From assembly GCA_033809415.1 (NCBI GenBank), contig JAPXLT010000246.1:1-7285 (forward strand): DNA of 7,285 nucleotides, read 5' to 3'. The translations under genes were made by a program, and so were the position numbers. The first letter of the stretch is position 1, and each line of letters opens with the position of its first letter. This document shows, piece after piece, positions 1 to 4,774 of the stretch. The notes beneath the pieces are model-generated. The model worked only from the letters and a program-made list of their open reading frames with translations. It was not told the origin of the DNA and searched no databases. The stretch is from JAQVUB01 sp033809415. Lineage in GTDB: Bacteria; Verrucomicrobiota; Lentisphaeria; Oligosphaerales; Oligosphaeraceae.

Positions 1-71
1 GGGTGCAGGGTGCGGGGTGCGGGGTGCGGGGTGCAGGGTGCGGGGTGCAGGGGGCGTAGGGGGCGTAGGGG
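1..71 (+). repeat. G-rich tandem array (7-bp GGTGCRG units, then 9-bp GGGGCGTAG units)
   Basis: Seven head-to-tail copies of a 7-bp unit GGTGCRG run from 2 to 50, with the T exactly 7 bp apart each time (4, 11, 18, 25, 32, 39, 46). Two copies of a 9-bp unit GGGGCGTAG follow (51-59, 60-68). The + strand has ten runs of three or more G separated by short loops, which fits a G-quadruplex pattern. The array probably begins before the window. A related C-rich block, including the exact reverse complement of the 9-mer, lies at 4664-4686. No coding role is apparent. Confidence 0.9.
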
Positions 72-82
72 ACATCGGTCTT

Positions 83-125
83 CTGTCCACTATGTCCACC
101 CCATTCAACGAGTGCGATATATGTG
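83..125 (+). repeat. GTCCAC intergenic block, inverted counterpart of 4607-4650
   Basis: Positions 83-104 read CTGTCCACTATGTCCACCCC plus AT. The reverse complement of 4620-4650 is the same sequence with one extra 9-bp GTCCACAAT unit. The similarity continues weakly into TGCGATATATG (113-123), against TGCGACATATA on the reverse strand of the other copy. With the G-rich array on its left, this keeps the module order of the 4607-4690 region in opposite orientation. I see no convincing promoter for folD between here and its start. Confidence 0.7.
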
Positions 126-152
126 AAAAGCTTCATTAAATGAGAGGAAAAG

Positions 153-1037
153 ATGTCGGCAGTAATTATTGATGGGAAACAAGTTGCGAAGGATATTCGG
201 GCAGAACTCGAAGCTCAGGTTCGGCATTTGAAAGCGGAAAAGGGGATTGTTCCTGGTCTGGCAGTGGTGCTTGTTGGGGAGGATCCCGCTTCGCAATCAT
301 ACGTCACGGCCAAGGAAAAAGCCTGCGCAGAGATTGGAATCTACTCGGACGACAATCGTCTGCCGGCGGAAACCAGCGAAGAAGAACTGCTTGCTCTGAT
401 CAGCAAACTCAATGCCGATCCGAAGATTCATGGTATTCTGGTGCAGTTGCCTTTGCCGAAGCATATTGACGAGTCCCGGGTGATTATGGCGATTTCGCCG
501 GAGAAGGATGTTGACGGTTTTCATCCGGTCAGTGTTGGCAAGATGGTGATCGGTGAGAAAACCTTCCTGCCTTGCACTCCGCATGGCGTACTGCAACTGC
601 TGCTGCGCAGCGGCGTTAAACTCGATGGGGCTGAGGTGGTAGTTGTCGGGCGCAGCAATATTGTCGGCAAGCCACTGGCTAATCTGCTATTGCAGAAGTC
701 CCCTTATGGCAATGCAACCGTGACCGTCTGCCATACCCGCACCAAAGACCTGGCCGCCCATACCTTGCGTGCCGATATCGTCATTGCCGCCGCAGGACGT
801 CCGAAAACGATTACTGCCGACATGATCCGCCCGGGCGCCGTGGTGATCGATGTCGGCGTCAACCGAGTTGCGGATGCGACCGCCAAAAAAGGCTACCGTC
901 TAGTCGGGGATGTGGATTATCTGCCGGTTAAGGAAAAGGCGTCCCTGATCACGCCGGTTCCTGGCGGTGTCGGCCCGATGACCATTACCATGCTGCTGGC
1001 TAATACTGTCCAATCCGCTACCATGAGCGCTGAATAA
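153..1037 (+). CDS. folD: FolD, bifunctional methylenetetrahydrofolate dehydrogenase / methenyltetrahydrofolate cyclohydrolase
   Basis: This cytosolic enzyme of one-carbon metabolism interconverts 5,10-methylene-, 5,10-methenyl- and 10-formyl-tetrahydrofolate using NADP(H), supplying formyl groups for purines and initiator tRNA. The 294-aa protein has the usual family length (about 285-300). The N-terminal catalytic domain shows YVTAKEKACAEIGI with Y50 and K54 (the catalytic Tyr/Lys pair of the family), GILVQLPLP with Q98, and PEKDVDGFHP with D121. The NAD(P)-binding domain has VVVGRSNIVGKPLA (G166 to P174), and the C-terminal signature PGGVGPMT is at 270-277. All key residues are present. 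The ATG at 153 is preceded by AGAGG (143-147) at suitable spacing, and the protein starts as FolD proteins normally do (SAVIIDGK). The next gene begins 50 bp downstream across a repeat, so co-transcription is possible. Confidence 0.97.
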   Translation: MSAVIIDGKQVAKDIRAELEAQVRHLKAEKGIVPGLAVVLVGEDPASQSYVTAKEKACAEIGIYSDDNRLPAETSEEELLALISKLNADPKIHGILVQLPLPKHIDESRVIMAISPEKDVDGFHPVSVGKMVIGEKTFLPCTPHGVLQLLLRSGVKLDGAEVVVVGRSNIVGKPLANLLLQKSPYGNATVTVCHTRTKDLAAHTLRADIVIAAAGRPKTITADMIRPGAVVIDVGVNRVADATAKKGYRLVGDVDYLPVKEKASLITPVPGGVGPMTITMLLANTVQSATMSAE

Positions 1038-1044
1038 TCTTACT

Positions 1045-1087
1045 TTCGTGTTTTTTCGTGTTTTTTCGTGTTTTTTCGTTGTTAAAA
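1045..1087 (+). repeat. TTCGTG terminal block (right-end orientation) between folD and the methyltransferase gene
   Basis: TTCGTG occurs at 1045-1050, 1055-1060 and 1065-1070, with TTCGTT at 1075-1080, a strict 10-bp period separated by T-runs. The block ends GTTAAAA directly against the ATG at 1088. It matches, in the same orientation, the block at 2847-2879 that abuts the next gene's start, and is the reverse complement of the CACGAA blocks at 2462, 4531 and 7143. Unlike 2465-2891, this gap has no left-facing partner. Confidence 0.8.
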
Positions 1088-2464
1088 ATGAAATCATCTA
1101 ACCGGAAAATGCCATTGCATCGCTTGCAGACGCAGGCTGCCGTCTGCGCGGAAATCGTGTTGCAAGCCGTGTCGCAGTCTTTGCTGGCGGGAAAGCCGGC
1201 AGACCGTTGCCTGAAGGACGCCTTTTATGCCAACCGACAGCTCGGTTCGAGGGATCGACGTCTGATCGGCGAAACCCTTTTTTCGGTTTTACGCTGGTGG
1301 GGCTGGCTGCGGCGTCTGGCACCGCGTCCCTTTGTCGATGCTTGGGAAAAACGCCGGGATTGTCCCGAGGAGATTCCGGCGGCGCACTGGTATCGGGTTC
1401 TGGTCGGCGCCTGGCTTTTGGAATCCCCCGAGGAAGTGCCACAGGCAGTGCATGTCTGGGCAGGAGCACTCGAACCCGCAGACCTGGAATTGAACTTTAC
1501 TTCGAGGGATGCTTCCTGGCAGGAGAAATGGCGCAGCCTTATACCGCTGTTCTATCCTGCAAAGAACCCAAAAGGTGATTTGCTCGAGCTGGTGCCGGAT
1601 TGGGCACTGGAGCTGCCGGCAGCGGAAGAAAAGATCGACTGGACGGAATTGACTGGTTGGCTGCAGAAACGTCCGCCGCTGTGGTTACGGGCGCAGATCA
1701 GCGATGTCGCCTGGCTTTGCCGCAGTCTGCAAGAGCAGGGGCTTCAGGCTCATCCGCATGACAAAATGCAATATGCGCTTCGTTCGAAGGCAACCTCTTT
1801 GAATTTGCGTGCCATGCCGGCTTTCCGTCATGGCGATTTTGAAATACAAGACTTGGCTTCGCAGTGCGTCGGGCTAGTTTGCGATCCCCAGCCCGGCGAG
1901 CAATGGTGGGATGCATGCGCTGGCGGAGGCGGCAAGACCTTGCATCTTGCTTGGCTGATGCAGGGCAAAGGCAGCGTGGTGGCCAGCGATATCCGCCTGC
2001 ATAAGCTCGATGAACTCAAATTGCGCGCACGACGTGCACAGTTCCCCAATATCCGCTACAAGGAGTGGAAGGGCAAGGAAATGCCCAAATGGAACGCACG
2101 GTTTGACGGAGTCCTCGTGGATACACCCTGTTCCTGTTCGGGAACCTGGAGGCGCAACCCGGGTGCCCGCTGGAGTAGCTACCCGGAAGAATTGCCGGAA
2201 TTCACCCGCCTGCAAAAACAGCTGCTGAGCAACGCCGCGCTGGCGGTCAAACCAGGAGGCACCTTGGTCTACTCGACCTGCTCGATGTTCCGGGTCGAGA
2301 ATCAGGATATCGTCGAAGCTTTTCTTGCCGAAAATCCGCAGTTCGAGCTTTACCCGTTCGTCTGCCCTCTGGATGAGCGCCCCTGTAATGGCATGCGCCA
2401 AATCTGGCCGGAACATGGCGACTGCGATGCCATGTTCACCGCTAAAATGAAACGAATTTCGTAA
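1088..2464 (+). CDS. RsmB/NOP-family SAM-dependent RNA (cytosine-5-)methyltransferase
   Basis: Predicted to methylate C5 of a cytosine in rRNA (or tRNA) using S-adenosylmethionine. At 458 aa it is near the length of RsmB (about 430). The N-terminal part is RsmB/NusB-like, with NRQLGSRDRRLIGETLFSVLR resembling the conserved helix of that domain. The methyltransferase core shows the SAM-binding loop DACAGGGGKT (275-284), followed by VVASDIRLHKL. Motif IV is DTPCSCSGT (345-353) with C348, and motif VI is STCS with C398, the expected catalytic nucleophile. Both cysteines of the family are therefore present. Start choice is uncertain: ATG 1088 abuts the TTCGTG repeat and has no clear Shine-Dalgarno, a GTG at 1058 lies inside the repeat and is rejected, and ATG 1109 is an alternative. 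The TAA stop (2462-2464) is also the first three bases of a conserved repeat. Which RNA position it modifies cannot be told, so no symbol is given. Confidence 0.9.
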   Translation: MKSSNRKMPLHRLQTQAAVCAEIVLQAVSQSLLAGKPADRCLKDAFYANRQLGSRDRRLIGETLFSVLRWWGWLRRLAPRPFVDAWEKRRDCPEEIPAAHWYRVLVGAWLLESPEEVPQAVHVWAGALEPADLELNFTSRDASWQEKWRSLIPLFYPAKNPKGDLLELVPDWALELPAAEEKIDWTELTGWLQKRPPLWLRAQISDVAWLCRSLQEQGLQAHPHDKMQYALRSKATSLNLRAMPAFRHGDFEIQDLASQCVGLVCDPQPGEQWWDACAGGGGKTLHLAWLMQGKGSVVASDIRLHKLDELKLRARRAQFPNIRYKEWKGKEMPKWNARFDGVLVDTPCSCSGTWRRNPGARWSSYPEELPEFTRLQKQLLSNAALAVKPGGTLVYSTCSMFRVENQDIVEAFLAENPQFELYPFVCPLDERPCNGMRQIWPEHGDCDAMFTAKMKRIS

Positions 2465-2509
2465 CCACGAACCACACGAAAAAACTTGGCGTGGGCTAAC
2501 GCCCACAAC
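2462..2509 (+). repeat. CACGAA terminal block with GTGGGC hairpin (left end, copy A)
   Basis: It begins TAACCACGAACCACACGAA (2462-2480), includes the methyltransferase stop codon, and runs through a hairpin to 2509. A second copy at 7148-7195 matches 45 of 48 positions. The first 19 nt also recur exactly at 4537-4555. The CACGAA motifs (2466, 2475) are 9 bp apart. Together with the TTCGTG block at 2847-2879 it brackets the gap as an inverted terminal repeat. Confidence 0.9.
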
Positions 2510-2518
2510 TTATTTTTT
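2491..2518 (+). terminator. Possible intrinsic terminator hairpin after the methyltransferase gene
   Basis: A perfect 6-bp stem GTGGGC/GCCCAC (2491-2496 with 2501-2506) has a TAAC loop and is followed a few bases later by a run of six T (2513-2518). The distance between stem and T-run makes it a weak terminator by the usual criteria. The same hairpin at 7179-7194 has no T-run, so the stem may belong to the repeat element and not serve termination. Confidence 0.4.
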
Positions 2519-2519
2519 G

Positions 2520-2580
2520 TCCACGGAAAGCACGAAAAACTCGGAAAATTTGTAGGGTTGTTGCTTCGACGGATGGAATG
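2520..2580 (+). repeat. Further CACGAA motif and TAGGGTTG module
   Basis: CACGAA at 2531-2536 continues the terminal-block pattern. Then TAGGGTTG at 2553 opens a 23-nt block (2553-2575) that matches 4574-4596 at 20 of 23 positions, all three differences being C/T transitions. The same order (CACGAA, A/T-rich spacer, TAGGGTTG block) appears in the 4531-4597 region, so these are two copies of one composite module. Confidence 0.75.
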
Positions 2581-2613
2581 GCACGCGAATTTGTGATCTG
2601 GTCTGTTGCTTTC

Positions 2614-2665
2614 TCCGACAGATCTGTCGGATCAGACGGATCAAGTAGATCGGTCGGATCGGCGA
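2614..2665 (+). repeat. 18-bp perfect palindrome followed by GGATC-type short repeats
   Basis: Positions 2614-2631 are a perfect palindrome, core CCGACAGATCTGTCGG with a flanking T/A pair. Degenerate repeats of GGATC, GACGGATC and GTCGGATC follow to about 2665. A similar GACAGATCGGACGGATCG stretch occurs at 7239-7256. The palindrome could be a dimeric protein-binding site or simply a by-product of the repeat composition. There is no gene in this stretch. Confidence 0.7.
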
Positions 2666-2702
2666 TGTTGGGATTAGCCCTGAAAGACGCGACATAATCT
2701 CT

Positions 2703-2799
2703 GTCCATTGTCCATCGTCCATTGTCCATTGTCCATTCAGCAGTCCATTCTTGTCCATTCCGTCCATCGTGTCCATTCTTGTCCCTGTCCATCGTCCAT
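2703..2799 (+). repeat. GTCCAT tandem array
   Basis: GTCCAT occurs eleven times (starts 2703, 2710, 2717, 2724, 2731, 2743, 2753, 2762, 2771, 2787, 2794), with a GTCCCT variant at 2781. The first five are exactly 7 bp apart and the rest 7-16 bp apart. Units are far too short and the spacers too irregular for a CRISPR array. Open frames across it on both strands encode only low-complexity WTMDNG- or SIVHC-type repeats and are not credible genes. The rest of the 2465-2891 gap holds only the repeats listed here. Confidence 0.88.
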
Positions 2800-2846
2800 A
2801 AAAAAATCCTTCACAAAAAAGAAGAAGTTGGAGTATTACGAAAAAT

Positions 2847-2879
2847 TTCGTGTCTGTTCGTGCTTTTCGTGGTTAAAAA
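2847..2879 (+). repeat. TTCGTG terminal block (right end), inverted partner of 2462-2509
   Basis: TTCGTG at 2847-2852, 2857-2862 and 2866-2871 is followed by GTTAAAAAA up to 2880. Read on the reverse strand it is TTTTTTAACCACGAA with further CACGAA motifs 9 and then 10 bp inward, the same spacing order as the left-end block at 4531-4565. It therefore closes the intergenic element opened at 2462. Confidence 0.85.
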
Positions 2880-2891
2880 ATGGAGAGTAGG

Positions 2892-3512
2892 ATGCTGGAG
2901 TTGATTGCACCGGCACAAGCAGAGCTGGTGATCAAAAATTCGCGTTTTCTGGGCGAGGCTTTTCCTGCATCCAGTGCGGAGGAGGCCCGCGAACTTTTGC
3001 GTGCCCAGAAGGCTCGGTATGCCGATAGCACCCATGTCGTGCATGCGTTTGTCATTGGCAAGGATGCATCGGTTCTGGGCTGTTCGGATGATGGCGAACC
3101 CCCCGGCACGGCCGGACGCCCGATGCTGGAAGTGCTTCGCAACAGCAGTCTTCGCAATGTGATGCTGACGGTTACGCGCTGGTTTGGCGGCACGAAGCTG
3201 GGCACCGGCGGCCTGGTGCGAGCCTATACCGAATGCACGCAGGCCGTGCTGGCGGCGGCGGAAACCCGTGAGCTGGTCAATCGTAGCCACATACGCTTTC
3301 AGGTGCCGTATGCTTTGTATGAGCAAGTGAAGAAACTGCTTTCCGAGCTGGAATTTACCTTGGATCAGGAGGAGTTTGGCGAGGAGGTCGTGGTTTCCGG
3401 CCAATTGAAAAGCGAATTGTTCGAGACACTGCGGGTGCAGCTGCGCGATCTGTCAAATGGGCGTATCGAATTACCTGAACCAGAAGAAGTTGAAAAGGAT
3501 GATCGCGTATGA
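2892..3512 (+). CDS. yigZ: YigZ / IMPACT family protein
   Basis: A 206-aa protein matching the IMPACT (YigZ) family in length (E. coli YigZ is about 204 aa) and motifs. The N-terminal UPF0029 domain carries CSDDGEPPGTAGRPML (C64 onward) and VTRWFGGTKLGTGGLVRAY (94-112). A C-terminal DUF1949-type domain follows (about 138-196) and ends in an acidic tail. Eukaryotic IMPACT modulates the Gcn1/Gcn2 stress pathway. The bacterial role is unclear, with translation- or nucleic-acid-related functions suggested, so none is asserted. ATG 2892 is preferred because GGAG (2882-2885) lies 6 bp upstream. An in-frame ATG at 2880 would add four residues (MESR) but has no ribosome binding site and abuts the repeat. 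The stop overlaps the kinase start by 4 bp (ATGA at 3509-3512). Confidence 0.93.
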   Translation: MLELIAPAQAELVIKNSRFLGEAFPASSAEEARELLRAQKARYADSTHVVHAFVIGKDASVLGCSDDGEPPGTAGRPMLEVLRNSSLRNVMLTVTRWFGGTKLGTGGLVRAYTECTQAVLAAAETRELVNRSHIRFQVPYALYEQVKKLLSELEFTLDQEEFGEEVVVSGQLKSELFETLRVQLRDLSNGRIELPEPEEVEKDDRV

Positions 3513-4519
3513 TTTTACGTACTTGTTCCTATGCCCGGGCGGGGTTGCTGGGCAATCCCTCTGATGGCTATTTCGGCAAGACAATATCTTTCACCTTTGC
3601 CAATTTCTGTTCTCGGATCGTGATGTACGAGAGTCCGGATATTTGCCTGGTTCCGGGCAATGAAGACGACGGGAATTTTCCGGATTTGCCGCAGATGGTG
3701 CAGGAGATCGAGCGTTTTGGCTATTATGGCGGCATCCGGGTTGTCAAGGCAACGGCCAAGGTGTTTTACAATTGGTGCCATCAGCACGGCATTGTTTTGC
3801 CGGAGCGCAATTTCACCTTGCGTTATGAATCGAATATTCCGCGATTGGTAGGATTGAGCGGCTCGAGCGGCATCAGCACGGCAGTGATGAAGGCACTGTT
3901 GATATTTTATGAAGTCGAAGACCAGATTCCACAAGAGGTTGTTCCGACCCTGTGCTGGCGTGCCGAACAAGAAGAACTGCAGATCACCTGCGGCATGCAG
4001 GATCGCGTGATCCAGATATACAATGGGCTGATGTATATGGATTTCGAAAAAGAGTATTTCCTGGCGCATGAATATGGACGCTATCAACGCCTGGATCATA
4101 CGATGCTGCCGAAGTTGTATGTTGCCTACGATCCCCAGCGCGCCGAATTTTCCGGCAAATATCATCGCAGCCTGCGTATTCTCTTCGAACAGGAAAAACC
4201 CGATATCGTAGCCGCCATGAGCGAATTCGCCGATATTGCCCGGCAGGGCAATGAGGCGCTGCTTGGAGGGCATCCTGAAAAGCTACCGGCTCTGATCAAT
4301 GCCAATTTCGACTTGCGCGACCGGGTCTTTCAGGTCTCTCCGGAAAACAAGCGCATGGTCGATGTCGCACGAAGCACCGGCGCATCCGCAAAATTCGCCG
4401 GCAGTGGCGGCGCCATCGTCGGAACCTTCGAATCCGACGAAATGCTGCGCAACCTTGAGACCGCTCTGGCTGCCATCGGCTGCGCAGTCATAATCCCCGA
4501 TATCGCTGGGACGATGTGA
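3509..4519 (+). CDS. GHMP-family sugar kinase, glucuronokinase-like
   Basis: A 336-aa GHMP-superfamily kinase predicted to phosphorylate a small metabolite with ATP. Motif 1 is ARAGLLGNPSDGYFGKTISF (from residue 9), motif 2 (ATP-binding, glycine/serine-rich) is GLSGSSGIST (115-124), and motif 3 is AKFAGSGGAIVG (294-305). The stretch GMQDRVIQIYNG places D165 as the likely catalytic base. The combination GLLGNPSD, TISF and QDRV.Q.Y.GL.YMDF recalls plant glucuronokinase, which makes glucuronate 1-phosphate for UDP-glucuronate. Other substrates (mevalonate, other sugars or inositols) are not excluded because GHMP specificity is hard to read from motifs. The start overlaps the yigZ stop (ATGA), with AAAAGGA at 3493-3499 as a ribosome binding site 9 bp upstream, so translational coupling is likely. 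No dedicated promoter was seen. Confidence 0.85.
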   Translation: MILRTCSYARAGLLGNPSDGYFGKTISFTFANFCSRIVMYESPDICLVPGNEDDGNFPDLPQMVQEIERFGYYGGIRVVKATAKVFYNWCHQHGIVLPERNFTLRYESNIPRLVGLSGSSGISTAVMKALLIFYEVEDQIPQEVVPTLCWRAEQEELQITCGMQDRVIQIYNGLMYMDFEKEYFLAHEYGRYQRLDHTMLPKLYVAYDPQRAEFSGKYHRSLRILFEQEKPDIVAAMSEFADIARQGNEALLGGHPEKLPALINANFDLRDRVFQVSPENKRMVDVARSTGASAKFAGSGGAIVGTFESDEMLRNLETALAAIGCAVIIPDIAGTM

Positions 4520-4530
4520 GTCCACAACCT

Positions 4531-4597
4531 ATTTTTTAACCACGAACCACACGAACAGGCACGAAATTTTTTATAGGGTTGCTGCTTTGATGGATGA
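4531..4597 (+). repeat. CACGAA terminal block (copy C) plus TAGGGTTG module
   Basis: The outer edge TTTTTTAACCACGAA (4532-4546) is followed by CACGAA at 4550-4555 and 4560-4565, spacing 9 then 10 bp. A TAGGGTTG block (4574-4596) then matches 2553-2575 at 20 of 23 positions. The short CCACAACCTA just before it (4522-4531) resembles the sequence that follows the hairpin in the 2462 copy, as if the hairpin's left arm had been lost. There is no facing TTCGTG block in this gap. Confidence 0.85.
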
Positions 4598-4606
4598 GCA
4601 CGCAGC

Positions 4607-4690
4607 TCGTATATGTCGCATGGGGTGGACATTGTGGACATTGTGGACAGGAGCCACCACACACTACGCCCCTGCCCCCTGCCCCCTTCC
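4607..4690 (-). repeat. GTCCAC repeats and C-rich array, inverted counterpart of 1-125
   Basis: On the + strand, 4620-4650 contains GTGGACATT-type 9-bp repeats. Its reverse complement matches 83-104 with one additional unit. Further right, CTACGCCCC (4664-4672) is the exact reverse complement of the 9-mer at 51-59, and TGCCCCC occurs twice 7 bp apart (4673, 4680), a variant of the 7-bp unit in the 1-50 array. Module order is preserved, so the two intergenic blocks are homologous and in opposite orientation. Confidence 0.75.
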
Positions 4691-4699
4691 TTGAAAAAA

Positions 4700-4717
4700 T
4701 CAAATAATACGGCTTGA
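4700..4717 (+). promoter_or_regulatory. Shared promoter-upstream box (copy 1), candidate operator or UP element
   Basis: TCAAATAATACGGCTTGA here and TCAAATAATAATGCTTGA at 6311-6328 are identical at 16 of 18 positions. Both end in the TTGA of the predicted -35 hexamer of the following gene. The A/T-rich part could be an UP element, or the box could bind the GntR regulator encoded just downstream. No protein-DNA evidence is available from sequence. Confidence 0.5.
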
Positions 4718-4741
4718 TTAATCTGAGCTTGCGGATATACT
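4714..4741 (+). promoter_or_regulatory. Sigma70-like promoter of the GntR regulator
   Basis: The -35 TTGATT (4714-4719) and -10 TATACT (4736-4741) are separated by 16 bp, with an A/T-rich upstream stretch. The predicted transcript start near 4748 leaves a short leader of about 27 nt before the ATG at 4775. It lies directly after the repeat block. Confidence 0.65.
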
Positions 4742-4774
4742 TATTACTGCAAACCATTTTTTCTGGAGTTCAGT

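Noticed and set aside
1058..1087. GTG start extending the methyltransferase by 10 residues
   Set aside because: The extension is translated entirely from the TTCGTG repeat (FFRVFSLLK), has no ribosome binding site and no family similarity.
1874..2506. 210-codon reverse-strand open frame opposite the methyltransferase
   Set aside because: It is antisense to well-conserved motifs of the real gene, begins in the repeat, and encodes nothing recognisable.
2703..2799. CRISPR array
   Set aside because: Repeat units are 6-7 bp with irregular spacing of a few bases; no 25-40 bp repeats with unique spacers and no cas genes nearby.
2880..2891. ATG at 2880 as the YigZ start
   Set aside because: It directly follows the repeat's A-run with no ribosome binding site, whereas ATG 2892 has GGAG at good spacing and gives the usual family length.
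2496..2904. Small open frames on both strands across the 2465-2891 gap
   Set aside because: Their products are low-complexity translations of the GTCCAT and GGATC arrays (for example WTMDNGRWTMD) with no ribosome binding sites or family resemblance.
3515..4273. 252-codon reverse-strand open frame opposite the GHMP kinase
   Set aside because: It is a shadow of the kinase reading frame, whose motifs are intact on the + strand.
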